NCBI RefSeq assembly: GCF_030622045.1
Contig: NZ_CP130886.1
Span: forward strand, 6,270,001-6,334,000
Source of the DNA: Planctellipticum variicoloris
GTDB taxonomy: Bacteria > Planctomycetota > Planctomycetia > Planctomycetales > Planctomycetaceae
Length of the DNA: 64,000 nucleotides
Direction of reading: 5' to 3'
Shown: positions 33,384-42,855 of the stretch, one piece after another
How the letters are laid out: every line of letters starts with the position of its first letter
Position numbering within the stretch: position 1 is the first letter of the stretch
Made by a program: the position numbers and the translations under genes
The notes under the pieces: generated by a model
The model's input: only the letters and a program-made list of their open reading frames with translations
What the model was told of the DNA's origin: nothing
The model's database searches: none

Positions 33384-34694
33384 ATGCGAATCTGCTGGAA
33401 GCCATGGCTGTTGCTTGCAGCGGTCCCCTGCTGGCTGGCGCCGCTGCCCGCTTCCGCGGACCTCGTGCGGCTGAAATCTGGCGGCGAGTTGCGCGGCAAG
33501 GTCGTCAAGACAGCGGACGGGGAATCGGTCACGGTAGCGACCGATTCCGGGGCGCGGGTGACGGTCGCGTCGGCCGCGGTCGAGTTTGTGACGCCGCGGT
33601 CGGCGACCATCGAGGAGCATGAAAGCCGGGCGCGACGGACGCCTGACGCCGTGCCCGATCAACTGGAGCTTGCGGAGTGGTGCCGTCTGAAAGGACTGAC
33701 TTCGCAGCGCATGCAGCACCTGCAACGGGTGATCGAACTGGAACCGGACCACGAAAAGGCGCGTGCGGCCTTGGGCCACATCTGGCAGGAGGGGCAGTGG
33801 GTCGACCAGGATGAGATGATGGCCGGCAAGGGGTATGTGAAGTACAAGGGGAAGTACATCACGACGCTCGAAATGGAGCTCATCGAGAAGACGGAAGAAG
33901 AAGTCGAAGCGGAGAAGGCCTGGTACCCGCGGATCCGGCTCTGGGTGACCTGGCTGAAAGGTTCGCACCAGGGGCGACAGGCGGAGGCCCTGGTGAACCT
34001 GCAGGGCGTGACCGATCCCAACGCCTGCCCGGCCGTCGTCAAGTTCCTGGTGAATGACGATGCAAATGTAATGCTGCGTCAGCTTGCGGTGCAGGTACTG
34101 TCACAGCCGGGCGGCCCCAAGCCGGTCGTGGGGCTGACCAGGCTGGCCGTGCTGGACCCGCTGCCGGAGTTGCGCAGGTCCGCGCTGGACGCCTTGAAAC
34201 CCGATCAATACGCGACGGCTCAGCCGTATCTGTTGCGGGATCTGCGGCACAAGCAGAATGTCGTCGTCTGCCGGGCGGCCGCGGCTCTGGAGCAAGTCGG
34301 CGACGACGAGGCCGTGGTCCCGCTGATTCAGGCGCTGATGACCACGCATCAATATACGGTTCGAGTGCCCGTGGCCCAGATGAGCGTCGCGCTGGGATCG
34401 AACGGCGCGATCGGCGGATCGTCAGGGAGTTCGCTCCCTCCGGACATTGAGGCGGGCCTGCGGACGGGGCAGTATCCCAATGGGGTGATTGTCCTGAATG
34501 GGCCGGGGCCGCCGCCGGAGGCTGCGACGCGCGTCGTGACGGTCAATTACACGCATCAGAACGCGGAAGTGCTGTCTGCGCTGCAGAAGCTGACCGGGAC
34601 GAACTTCGGCTTCGACCGTCGGACCTGGCGGCTGTACTGGAACGCGGAGAAGGCCGGAGTCGGAAAGATTCCGGTGTCGCCAGTGCCCAAGTAG
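33384..34694 (+). CDS. Exported HEAT/TPR-like repeat protein
   Basis: A 436-residue protein with a 25-residue signal peptide (ends PASADL). Residues 26-75 form a small beta region (LVRLKSGGELRGKVVKTADG). A TPR-like segment follows (QRMQHLQRVIELEPDHEKAR, ALGHIWQEGQWV). Residues about 205-340 carry helical HEAT-type repeats (VMLRQLAVQVLSQPGG, LPELRRSALDALKP, VVCRAAAALEQVGDDEAVVP). The C-terminus is Gly/Pro-rich and ends with a short strand region. It is likely a periplasmic scaffold; no enzyme motif is seen. Confidence 0.82.
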   Translation: MRICWKPWLLLAAVPCWLAPLPASADLVRLKSGGELRGKVVKTADGESVTVATDSGARVTVASAAVEFVTPRSATIEEHESRARRTPDAVPDQLELAEWCRLKGLTSQRMQHLQRVIELEPDHEKARAALGHIWQEGQWVDQDEMMAGKGYVKYKGKYITTLEMELIEKTEEEVEAEKAWYPRIRLWVTWLKGSHQGRQAEALVNLQGVTDPNACPAVVKFLVNDDANVMLRQLAVQVLSQPGGPKPVVGLTRLAVLDPLPELRRSALDALKPDQYATAQPYLLRDLRHKQNVVVCRAAAALEQVGDDEAVVPLIQALMTTHQYTVRVPVAQMSVALGSNGAIGGSSGSSLPPDIEAGLRTGQYPNGVIVLNGPGPPPEAATRVVTVNYTHQNAEVLSALQKLTGTNFGFDRRTWRLYWNAEKAGVGKIPVSPVPK

Positions 34695-34724
34695 GGGAGT
34701 CTCTCCGCGTTCGCCGTGTCCGGC

Positions 34725-35426
34725 TCATGGAGCCGGAAGGGGGGGCAGAGCGGGGATGACCGCTTCTGTTGGCAGAGGGGCCGGAGCTGGCGCCGAGAGT
34801 CCCGGCAACGGTGTGGGTGTCGCGGACAGGTCGCGCGGGCTGACCGTGCGGGACGATTGCGGCACCAGATCCCAGCCCTCTTCCCCGAGGTGTCGGAATT
34901 CATAGGCGCCGCCGACAAGGGTGTAGCGGCGCTGGCCGAGATCTCGTCCGCGACTGAAGACGACGTCGGTGGGACCGGTGACATAGGTAACCTTGTCCTG
35001 TCCGCTCACCAGCGATTTGATGCGATCGCCGATGCTGTAGGTCACTGTGACGCCATTCTCCGGCGGATTGATCAGGCGGATGGCGGTCGACGATTGCGGT
35101 TCCGGATTGAGTGGCAGCACGCTCATGATCGGTCGCGGCGGCGCCGCGGGAGGAGGCGCCGGGAACGGCGGCTGGGCGGAGACGATCCGGACCGCCGGCG
35201 CCGGCCGGGTGATCTGCACGGACAGCGAAGGGCTGGAATAATAGCCGCCGTACCAGGGATACGGTGCGTAGTAGGCCACGGGGGGCGGCGGACCGTAGTA
35301 GCCCCCCAGATAGACGCTCACCGGCGGACGACCATGCCAGTGATTGTGGCGATGCGGCTGGGCAAACGCCGCGGAGGACGCTCCCGCGAACAGAACAAGC
35401 AGGACGACGAAGGCTGCGACGCGCAT
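34725..35426 (-). CDS. Exported Tyr/Pro-rich protein, unknown
   Basis: A 233-residue protein with a 23-residue signal peptide (ends AAFAQ). A His- and Pro/Tyr-rich segment (PHRHNHWHGRPP, then GGYYGPPPPVAYYAPYPWYG) follows. A central folded part of about 90 residues (STAIRLINPPENGVTVTYSI through YEFRHLGEEGWDLVPQ) comes next, then a Pro/Ala-rich tail. Proteins with this layout recur in Planctomycetes, but I know no function. AAGGAATTC before ATG 35426 rejects the longer frame to 35624. It is convergent with the HEAT-repeat gene, 30 bp apart. Confidence 0.75.
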   Translation of the reverse strand: MRVAAFVVLLVLFAGASSAAFAQPHRHNHWHGRPPVSVYLGGYYGPPPPVAYYAPYPWYGGYYSSPSLSVQITRPAPAVRIVSAQPPFPAPPPAAPPRPIMSVLPLNPEPQSSTAIRLINPPENGVTVTYSIGDRIKSLVSGQDKVTYVTGPTDVVFSRGRDLGQRRYTLVGGAYEFRHLGEEGWDLVPQSSRTVSPRDLSATPTPLPGLSAPAPAPLPTEAVIPALPPLPAP

Positions 35427-35623
35427 GGCGAATTCCTTTTCTGACCCGTGGCCGATCGAAAAGGGTAGGCGATGCCGCGGGAAAGGCAAGAGGAGTTTTC
35501 GGCATGTCCCGGATGAGGCGACATATGCCGGGCTGACGAGGCTCAGCGGATTCGGCGCAGGTTCGGCGCGGAATCGTCGGCCGGTTCTTCTTTGGCGTCG
35601 ACCGCGGAGAACAAAAGGAATCA

Positions 35624-35648
35624 CCCCGGCCAGAGGGACTGACCGGGG
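35624..35648 (-). terminator. Terminator of the haem-binding protein gene
   Basis: CCCCGG (35624-35629) and CCGGGG (35643-35648), extended imperfectly on both sides, form a hairpin on the minus strand 31 bp after the stop. It is followed by TTCCTTTTGTT. Confidence 0.72.
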
Positions 35649-35679
35649 CGATGGGTGTTGATGTCTGAGGGGGACAATC

Positions 35680-38600
35680 CTACTTCCGGAACATCGGGCT
35701 CCCCGGATCGCCGCGGGAGAGGAGATACGCCAGAAGATCCAGGACTTCGGTTTCGTTGAGGGGTTTCAGCAGATCCTTGGGCATGAGCGACGTCGGGGCG
35801 GGCCGGAGCTCTTCGATCTCGCTGCGGGGAACCTCGACGACCTTGGTCGAGTCTTCCGGATCGGTCAGGATCGTGACGCTGTTCTTCGTTTCGCTCACCA
35901 GCCGGCCCGTGTAGGACTTGCCGGCATCGGTGACGAGGAGCGACGCCCGGTACTGGTCCGAGACGACTTTGTTGGGATCAATGATCGACTCCGTGAGGTC
36001 TTTCAGATTGAAACGGCCTGCCAGTTGAGTCAGGTCGGGGCCGGTCGCCCCGCCGTCGCCGGCGAATCGATGGCAGATCACGCAGCGGGTGGCGGCGAAC
36101 ATCTTTTCGCCGTTCTTGAAGTCCCGCCCCTTGAGCTTGTCGCCAAGTGCGACGACTTCTTCGCTCGTCCAGTCATGCCCCGGGCCGGCCGGTTTCGGGA
36201 GTTCGGGTCGTCGGAAGGGTTCGCGGGCGCCGCCCGCTTCGATGGCAAGTCGCTCCTTCTCGGTCGCATTTTCAAAGGCATCGCGGTCGATGTTCTTGAG
36301 GAAACCCTGATAACTGGCGCCGCCCGCCTTGGAGCGAGCCTCCTTGAGAGCGTCGAAGTAGATCTTACGATCGGCGATCGTCCAGCCGGTTTTGAGATTT
36401 CGCAGCGTAAAGAGCAGCTCCAGCTTCTGCAGATCGGGCTGATTCTCGATCATTTTGGCGATTGAGCCGCCGTACCCTGGATTGCGGGCCAGAAGCGCGG
36501 CAATTTCGCCGGCGGACGGGGCCGGCGACGGACGGGTCAGCAGCGGCATCGACCTGGCGGCGACCTCGGGGGATTGCACCGCCGTCAGGATCATGCACAG
36601 CTCGCGATTGAGCGCGTCGGACTTGGCCGGGTAGAAGGGGATGAGCGGCTTGGCGATGTCGGCCAGCACGACGGGATCGGTCGGTTCGCCGAGCCGGATC
36701 AGCACCAGCGACAGCGCCCGCAGCCCGTCGAGCTGCTGGCGTTCGGATAGTTTCGCGAACTCCAGCCGGCCGAGCGCATTGAGCAGGTCGATCTGGGCCG
36801 GCTTGTCGGCGACTCGGGCCAGAGCGACGATTCCCTGGATCAGTGCGTCCGGGTTCTCTTCCGCGAGGACGCGGCTCCGCCAGGCCGCCGGATCCTGCCA
36901 TTCGAGAGCCACGCGGGCCGCGTAGCGGATGTGGCGGTCAGCATGGCTGAGGTGCGGATAGATGAAGCTCACGGCGGCCTTCGCATCGGCCTGGCGGGAC
37001 TGATACGTTTCAATCTTCCGGCGGAGAGCCCGCAGGTCCGCGCCGGCGGCATCGGTCAGCGTTGCCGGGGCGGTCGATTCGTTGCCGACATAAGTCACGC
37101 GGAAGAGTTCCGATTGCGTCCCGCGTCCGCCGACGGTGAAGTAGAGCGCGCCGTCGACGCCAACGGCAGCGTCCGTGAGGGGCAGCGGCGTGCGGGAGAC
37201 GAATTCTTCCTTGGTCGCGCGATAGCTGGCGCCCTCCGGTTCCATGTGGATGGCGTACATCGTCCCGAAGGTCCAGTCGAGGATATACAGCGCCCGCTGG
37301 TACTTCGCGGGGAACTTCGTCCCGTGGCCGAACTCGACCCCCACCGGTGAGCCGGGGCCGATATCAATCATCTGCGGCAGGCTGTCGACGTAGTACGTCG
37401 GCCATTTGCCGGTGCCGCTGCGCCAGCCGAACTCGCTGCCGCTGGTGGCGTGGACGACGCGAGTGGGCCGGTACCACGGCATGCCCATGTCCCATTCCAT
37501 GTCGGCATCGTAGGCGAACAGCTCGCCGTCGGCGTTGAACGCCATGTCGTACGGATTGCGATAGCCGCTGCTGAAAAACTCCCAGTTCTTGCCGTCGGGG
37601 TCGGTCGAGGCGATCCAGCCGCCGGGGGCCAGGACGCCGCGGGCGTGCCCGTTGGCATCCCACTGCCGAGGCAGCAGCAGGTCCTCATCCCAGTTGGGAG
37701 AGAGCCGGCTGGAGGCGTGTTCGGGGAGTTTTGCGTGCAGCGGCTCCGCGCGCATCCCCCCCATCGTCTGCGGATCGGCGTTACGGATCACATCGAACGG
37801 CGGCAAGGTGTGATTGCCGGAGATGAGGTAGATCGATTTTCCGTCCGGCGAGAGTCGCAGCGCGTGCGGGCCATGTTCGCCCCCGCCGCGGATTTCCTTC
37901 AGCTTGAGCAGTTCGTCGAACTGATCGTCGTCGTTGGTGTCGCGGAGTCGGTACAGGCCGCTCCCCGGTCCGCCATTCACAGTCACGTAGAGGCTGTTGA
38001 ACGCGAAGAGCATCCCCTGTGCGCCGCTGAGCTTGACGTCGAGTTTTTCGACTTTCGTCGGCTCACTGCTGCCGGGAGCGGGCGGCGTAATGCGGTAGAG
38101 CCCCTTGTCTCCCTGGTCGCTGGCGATAAACCGGCCTTTGCCGTCGGAAACGAGGCAGACCCAGGAGCCGAGCTCGTCTTTGGGGACCGTGAAGAGGCGT
38201 TCGGCCTGGAAGCCGGGGAGCAGGTTGAATTTACTGTCGCCGTTCGACGCGAGGGAGAAGACGTCGCCCCAGGGCTGGACACCAAGCTCACCATGCGTCT
38301 CGACGGCCAGTTTTTCGGTCGAGTCCTTCGAGGCAAGGACGGCCCAGCTCTCATCGGTGACCAGGTAGGAGGCCTTCCCGGCCGCGTCGGACAGGACGAC
38401 CTTCGCCAGCGCAGCGCTGATTCCGCCATCATTCCAGACTTCGAGGATCAGGGTATTTTCGCCCGATTTGAGCGACTTCGTCAGGTCGAGCGTGGCGGGC
38501 GCCTGCCACTCGTCACTGCCGCCGACTTTCTGGCCGTTGAGCCAGACGGCGACGTGATTGTCGGCCGAGACCTTGATCCAGGCGGATTTGACGGCGGCGG

Positions 38601-38829
38601 GAAGGGTTTGCTTAAGGAAGTAGCGGGTGTCCCGATTCGGCCCCCAGATCCAGGCGGGGACCGGCCCGGCGCTGAAATCCGGGGCCGTGCTTCGCGCCGG
38701 CGACTTACCGTCGACAACTTCCGGGACCTGAGTATAGACCTTGCCGTCGACGGTATCGGCGGCAGTCAGCGGCCCCGTGGCGAGGCTACCGGCGAGGAGG
38801 GACCAGACAGCCCACGAACGACACTTCAT
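35680..38829 (-). CDS. PVC-type haem-binding dehydrogenase-like protein (glucose/sorbosone propeller + HEAT + cytochrome c)
   Basis: A 1049-residue exported protein with a 23-residue signal peptide. After an N-terminal jelly-roll-like domain (about 60-190, WIKVSADNHVAVWLNGQKVG), residues 200-590 form a sorbosone/glucose-dehydrogenase-like propeller (GLYRITPP, NPYDMAFNADGELFAYDADM, VGVEFGHGTKFP). A helical HEAT-type region (600-830) follows. The C-terminal cytochrome c domain has CVICH at 916-920 and a probable Met ligand in SLMP near 1015. The family (membrane-bound dehydrogenase / PVC-type haem-binding) is typical of Planctomycetes and Verrucomicrobia. An electron-transfer role in sugar oxidation is inferred. 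GGAG eight bases upstream fixes the start. Confidence 0.92.
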   Translation of the reverse strand: MKCRSWAVWSLLAGSLATGPLTAADTVDGKVYTQVPEVVDGKSPARSTAPDFSAGPVPAWIWGPNRDTRYFLKQTLPAAVKSAWIKVSADNHVAVWLNGQKVGGSDEWQAPATLDLTKSLKSGENTLILEVWNDGGISAALAKVVLSDAAGKASYLVTDESWAVLASKDSTEKLAVETHGELGVQPWGDVFSLASNGDSKFNLLPGFQAERLFTVPKDELGSWVCLVSDGKGRFIASDQGDKGLYRITPPAPGSSEPTKVEKLDVKLSGAQGMLFAFNSLYVTVNGGPGSGLYRLRDTNDDDQFDELLKLKEIRGGGEHGPHALRLSPDGKSIYLISGNHTLPPFDVIRNADPQTMGGMRAEPLHAKLPEHASSRLSPNWDEDLLLPRQWDANGHARGVLAPGGWIASTDPDGKNWEFFSSGYRNPYDMAFNADGELFAYDADMEWDMGMPWYRPTRVVHATSGSEFGWRSGTGKWPTYYVDSLPQMIDIGPGSPVGVEFGHGTKFPAKYQRALYILDWTFGTMYAIHMEPEGASYRATKEEFVSRTPLPLTDAAVGVDGALYFTVGGRGTQSELFRVTYVGNESTAPATLTDAAGADLRALRRKIETYQSRQADAKAAVSFIYPHLSHADRHIRYAARVALEWQDPAAWRSRVLAEENPDALIQGIVALARVADKPAQIDLLNALGRLEFAKLSERQQLDGLRALSLVLIRLGEPTDPVVLADIAKPLIPFYPAKSDALNRELCMILTAVQSPEVAARSMPLLTRPSPAPSAGEIAALLARNPGYGGSIAKMIENQPDLQKLELLFTLRNLKTGWTIADRKIYFDALKEARSKAGGASYQGFLKNIDRDAFENATEKERLAIEAGGAREPFRRPELPKPAGPGHDWTSEEVVALGDKLKGRDFKNGEKMFAATRCVICHRFAGDGGATGPDLTQLAGRFNLKDLTESIIDPNKVVSDQYRASLLVTDAGKSYTGRLVSETKNSVTILTDPEDSTKVVEVPRSEIEELRPAPTSLMPKDLLKPLNETEVLDLLAYLLSRGDPGSPMFRK

Positions 38830-39129
38830 GCTGCAGACTCCGAGGAATGGCGGCGGTTGGAGACGCCTGGAAAGATCGCCAGAGATTGATGGGTATGGTA
38901 GCGGCCGTCTGGACCGCGGACTACCGAGGGACGGCTTCGACGAAATCGCCGGCTACGATCGTGAGGCACGCCGGACAGTGTCTGGATTTGGAATGCCGCT
39001 CGCTTTTTCACGCTTTCGCAGCAGAAACTGTCTGTTCGCTATAACGTCTTGTTGCCCAGGCACTTGCAAAAGTGCGCCATAGTCGCGGTCGGTGATTTAG
39101 CCCGCATGATTCATCAAGCAGTTCATCAT
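38830..39129. other. Intergenic upstream region, nothing recognised
   Basis: 300 bp upstream of the haem-binding protein gene and adjoining the duplicated 0.5-kb repeat. I see no gene. It must contain the promoter of the minus-strand gene. Confidence 0.5.
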
Positions 39130-39645
39130 TTCGACGTCGGCTCGGTCCGAGAGCAAGCGGCCATCGAACGGTGATCTGCGCCGGGCGGCGCGCAGAACGC
39201 CCCCCTCCCCGGGAACGTCGAATGCTGATGTCGGGTCCATGGCAGCGCGACTGGAGAAGGCGTCAGGGGCTGCGCGGCCAGGCGAGCACCGCCTGCGAGA
39301 TCCAGCGGTACTCGTCTGTCGACGGCCAACTTGCGCTCAACCGGCCCCCACACGGCGGGCGCTGACCGTGATCTCCGCCGCAGCCTTGATCAGACGCTGA
39401 TGCCACGTCGTGGCGAACCCCTCGCCCAGCGGATCCTCGCGACGACGACGATTGAACCAGCCTCGCCGGTGAGCTGCGCCCGGGAGACCTCGATTCGATC
39501 GGTTTTCCGGGGTGGAAATCGAAGGCCAACGGCAGCAAACCCTGTCAACTCACCCCCGGCCTATTTGTGGCGTCGAAGTGCTGATGTGACAACACCTTCT
39601 ACGCCGCGGGACGCCGTTGTCCTGGAACGGGGTGAATCATTCGGG
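39130..39645. repeat. Duplicated ~0.5-kb element, copy A, with transposase C-terminal remnant
   Basis: Direct repeat of 44264-44773. About 355 bp from near 39290 to 39645 appear identical by eye; the first 150 bp are diverged with small indels. On the minus strand it encodes, in shifting frames, TTWHQRLIKAAAEITVSARR and then LSASWPSTDEYRWISQAVL, which resemble the C-terminal end of DDE transposases. There is no intact frame. The copy ends two bases before the ATG of the next gene. Confidence 0.85.
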
Positions 39646-39647
39646 CT

Positions 39648-40034
39648 ATGGAAACCGCATTCCTGATCGTGCCGGTCCTGATCGCGCTCATGGTGGCGAT
39701 CCGGATCGGCGCCGGCGTATTCGACCACAGCCGGATCAATGCCTACGTGGCGTCGCTTGGCGGCGAACTCCTTTCCGCGCGCTGGTCGCCGTTCGGACCC
39801 GGCTGGTATGGCGAGAAACGGGAGCGGATTTATGCCATCCGGTATCTCGACCGTGAAGGTCACGAGCACAGTGCCTACTGCAAAACCAGCCTGCTGGCGA
39901 GCGTCTACTTCACCGAAGACCGGATCGTCCGCCAGTCCGCCACCGCTCCCCCGGAGCGGGAATCGCTCGTCGAGGAGAACCGTCGGCTGCGTCAGGAGAT
40001 CGCCCGTCTCAAACGCCGGCTCGGGGAGGAGTGA
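39648..40034 (+). CDS. Small single-pass membrane protein with C-terminal coiled coil
   Basis: A 128-residue protein. Residues 4-24 form a membrane helix (AFLIVPVLIALMVAIRIGAG). A soluble part (ELLSARWSPFGPGWYGEKRE, IYAIRYLDREGHEHSAYCKT) follows, then a heptad-like charged helix at the end (ESLVEENRRLRQEIARLKRR). No family is recognised. The upstream region, including any original promoter or ribosome-binding site, is replaced by repeat copy A, which ends two bases before the ATG; no good Shine-Dalgarno sequence is seen. It may therefore be poorly expressed or driven from within the repeat. Confidence 0.72.
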   Translation: METAFLIVPVLIALMVAIRIGAGVFDHSRINAYVASLGGELLSARWSPFGPGWYGEKRERIYAIRYLDREGHEHSAYCKTSLLASVYFTEDRIVRQSATAPPERESLVEENRRLRQEIARLKRRLGEE

Positions 40035-40134
40035 GGCTGCTGTAGCGTGCGGCCAGAACCAGCGGGAAGGAAGTGAGGGATGTCCAGTTCCGGAGGGATC
40101 TATCGCCCCTCCGGGGCGCAGGAGGCATGGAACA

Positions 40135-40216
40135 TGAGCTTCTTCTCTGGCGATCAGCGATAAGCGATCGGCCTTCTTCTTCCGGCTATTCGCTATTCCC
40201 TGCTCGCTATTCGCTC
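40135..40216. repeat. Dispersed intergenic repeat, family R1, copy 4
   Basis: CTGGCGATCAGCGATAAGCG, TTCCGGCTATTCGCTATTCC and CTGCTCGCTATTCGCTCC match the second half of copies 1 and 2. Confidence 0.75.
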
Positions 40217-40221
40217 CTGCC

Positions 40222-42543
40222 TCACCTCAGCCCCACCGGCTGCAATGGGCACTTGGCGGCGATGAAGGATTCCCGGCGCTCATCCGCGGCAAACTCCACC
40301 GTTACTGTCCGGTGCCGGGACATCCCGGAGACTTCGACGACCGTTCCCAGGCCGTACCGCGGATGCCTGACCTGCATCCCCAGAGCGAAGCCTTGCGGCA
40401 GTTCCGCGGCCTGCAGCACTCCGCTCTGCAGCGCTGCTCCCGTGGTCAACAGAGGGCGGCCGTCGCCCATCGCCGCCCGCAGGGCCGAGAGGCGGTCGGC
40501 CTTGTCAGCAACGGTTGTCGCCGGCGGGAGTTTCTCCCGGGCTCGCAGCGGCCGCGCCGGTTCTTCTTCGACGTCGTCCAGCGGAAAGTCCGTCCCGCCG
40601 CAGTCGCGATGGATCGCATCGACTTCGTTGAAGAAGTCGCTGGGAATCGTGCTGAGGCTGCGGCCGTGCAGTTCCCGCCGGAGCGTGTGCGTCAGGACGA
40701 GACTCTCCTCGGCCCGCGTGATCCCGACGAACAGCAGCCGGCGTTCTTCTTCGAGCTGCGAGGGATCGTTATTCCGCAGCGAGCGCTCGTGCGGGATGAG
40801 GTTTTGCTCGACGGCGACGAGGTACACGCAGGGAAACTCCAGTCCCTTCGCCGCGTGCAGCGTCATCAGGGTCACCGCTCCGGATTCCGCGTCCAGGCTG
40901 TCGAGATCCTGCGCCAGGCTCGCCGATTCGAGAAAACCCGTCAGCGCCGGAATGTCATTCGCCGGCTCGCGGGTGGTCTGTTCGTCGTACTGCCGGGCGG
41001 CGGAGATCAGTTCGTCGACGTTCGACTTCCGCTGCATGTCCTCTTCGGAGGCATCCACCGTCCAGTGATGCCCGTAGCCGGTCCGCGCCAGAACGGCTTG
41101 CAGCAGATCGACCACCAGCCCCGTTCGCGCGACGTGGGCCAGTTCGTCGATGAGGTCGGCAAACTGCCGCAGCGCTGCCGCGGCCCGCTTGGGGAGCTTG
41201 GGAATCCGGCCAGCGCTCCGGGCGACTTCCAGCATGGGAATCTGCACTTCATCGGACCAGCGGAGCATCCGGTCGAGCGACGTTTTGCCGATGCCACGCG
41301 TGGGGACGTTGACCACGCGCTGAAACGCGGCCCGGTCCTGCGGGTTTTCGATCAGCCGCAGATAGGCCAGCAGGTCCTTGACTTCCGAACGCTCGTAGAA
41401 CGCCACCCCGCCGGCGAGCTGGAAGGGAATCTTCCGCCGGGCCAGCGACGTTTCGAGCGAGCGGGACAGCGCGTTGACCCGGTAGAAGATTGCGAAGTCC
41501 GACCAGCGACGCTGGCCGGACTTGACCAGGTCGTGGATCTCGGCGGCGATCGAATCCGCTTCCTGCCGGCCGTCGTCGTACCGGCGAAACTCGACCGGGG
41601 CGCCAGCCGGGCGGTTCGACTTCAGCGTCTTGTGCTTTCGCTGGCGGTTGTGGGCGATCAGCGTGTCGGCGGCCCGCAGGATCTCCGGCGTACTGCGGAA
41701 GTTGTCCTCCAGTCGGACGACGCGGACCTGCGGAAAGTCCCGTTCGAAGCGGAGGATGTTTTCGATCTGGGCGCCGCGCCAGCCGTAGATCGACTGGTCC
41801 GGATCGCCGGTGGCGCACAGATTCGGCAGCTCCTGCGAAAGCTGGGCGACGATCTGATACTGCGCCCGGTTGGTGTCCTGGTACTCGTCGACGAGGACGA
41901 ACCGGAACCGCCGATCCCACATCCGCCGCAGTTCCTCGTGCTGCTGCAGCAGAATCGCCATGTGGACCAGCAGGTCGTCGAAGTCGACGGCGTTCGCGGC
42001 CAGCAAACGCTTCTGATATTCGGGATAGACGCGCGAGACGACCGATTGAAAGTGGTCGCCGACCCGTTCCTGATACATCTCGCGATAGCGTTCGGGAGTG
42101 ATCAGTTCGTTCTTGGCCTGACTGATCCGCTGCCCCACTTTGGCGGGCGGGAAGTGTGTCGCGTCGATGTCCTGGTCGTGCAGCACCTGCTTCAGGAGCT
42201 GGTGTTGTTCGGACGTGTCGAAGATCGAGAAATTGGCTTCCAGCCCGACGGCCCGGCCCTGCTCGCGGAGCATCCGCGCGCAGAACCTGTGGAAGGTGCT
42301 GACCCAGACGCGCGAACCGGGGAGCAGTTTCTGCACCCGTTCGGCCATCTCGCGGGAGGCTTTGTTGGTGAACGTGATGGCCAGGATGGCGCGCGGATCG
42401 ACGCCGCGCTCGATCAGCCGCGCGATCCGCCGGGTGATGACGCGAGTCTTTCCCGATCCGGGGCCGGCCAGAACCAGGAGCGGTCCCTCGAAGTGCTCGA
42501 CGGCTTCCCGCTGACTCGGCGTCAGATCATCCGCAGCGGACAC
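40222..42543 (-). CDS. UvrD/PcrA-type superfamily 1 DNA helicase
   Basis: A 773-residue 3'-5' ATP-dependent helicase for repair and replication restart. Motif I is LAGPGSGKTRVIT near residue 25. Motif Ia is AITFTNKASREMAERV. DEYQDTNRAQ is motif II, CATGDPDQSIYGWRGA motif III, LEDNFRST motif IV. VTLMTLHAAKGLEFPCVYLV (motif V) and EEERRLLFVGITRAEESLVL (motif VI) follow. The C-terminal extension ends with a PcrA-like Tudor fold (GLGTVVEVSG). GTG 42543 is preferred because AAGGGAG lies eight bases upstream; ATG 42573 is also in frame. It is divergent from the leucine-rich lipoprotein gene. PcrA versus UvrD cannot be separated by eye. Confidence 0.95.
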   Translation of the reverse strand: MSAADDLTPSQREAVEHFEGPLLVLAGPGSGKTRVITRRIARLIERGVDPRAILAITFTNKASREMAERVQKLLPGSRVWVSTFHRFCARMLREQGRAVGLEANFSIFDTSEQHQLLKQVLHDQDIDATHFPPAKVGQRISQAKNELITPERYREMYQERVGDHFQSVVSRVYPEYQKRLLAANAVDFDDLLVHMAILLQQHEELRRMWDRRFRFVLVDEYQDTNRAQYQIVAQLSQELPNLCATGDPDQSIYGWRGAQIENILRFERDFPQVRVVRLEDNFRSTPEILRAADTLIAHNRQRKHKTLKSNRPAGAPVEFRRYDDGRQEADSIAAEIHDLVKSGQRRWSDFAIFYRVNALSRSLETSLARRKIPFQLAGGVAFYERSEVKDLLAYLRLIENPQDRAAFQRVVNVPTRGIGKTSLDRMLRWSDEVQIPMLEVARSAGRIPKLPKRAAAALRQFADLIDELAHVARTGLVVDLLQAVLARTGYGHHWTVDASEEDMQRKSNVDELISAARQYDEQTTREPANDIPALTGFLESASLAQDLDSLDAESGAVTLMTLHAAKGLEFPCVYLVAVEQNLIPHERSLRNNDPSQLEEERRLLFVGITRAEESLVLTHTLRRELHGRSLSTIPSDFFNEVDAIHRDCGGTDFPLDDVEEEPARPLRAREKLPPATTVADKADRLSALRAAMGDGRPLLTTGAALQSGVLQAAELPQGFALGMQVRHPRYGLGTVVEVSGMSRHRTVTVEFAADERRESFIAAKCPLQPVGLR

Positions 42544-42642
42544 GCGATTCACTCCCTTGCGACCATTCGTCATTCCTGACCGACCAACAGTTTACGCGGC
42601 AGGCGTCCCGTTGCCTACCGGCGTTGCCGGCAGAGACTTTTG

Positions 42643-42733
42643 GGGTGGCCGGGGCTGGACCGAAGGGAAGCCCCGGTCTTCGGTCGCAATCTCAGCCCGG
42701 GGCTTCGCGACGACGCTCCAGCCCCGGCCACCC
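42643..42733. repeat. Palindromic intergenic repeat, family R2, copy 3
   Basis: Arms of 17 bp match perfectly: GGGTGGCCGGGGCTGGA (42643-42659) and its complement (42717-42733). The interior carries GAAGCCCCGGTCTTCGG and CCCGGGGCTTCGCGACG. It lies in the divergent spacer between the helicase and lipoprotein genes. Confidence 0.78.
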
Positions 42734-42855
42734 GTGAGTGGAGAATTGAGCCTCGCGCGAACAAGCCGGCGATTTGCGTCCGCCCCGGCGCGCCGGTACC
42801 TTGATAGATTCGACGGGATCGCCCGCTTTCACTCTCGCCTGCAAGGTTGACTCTT

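Noticed and set aside
39331-39666. 111-residue open frame across repeat copy A
   Set aside because: The same frame recurs in copy B fused to unrelated sequence. Composition is random-like and the opposite strand carries transposase remnants.
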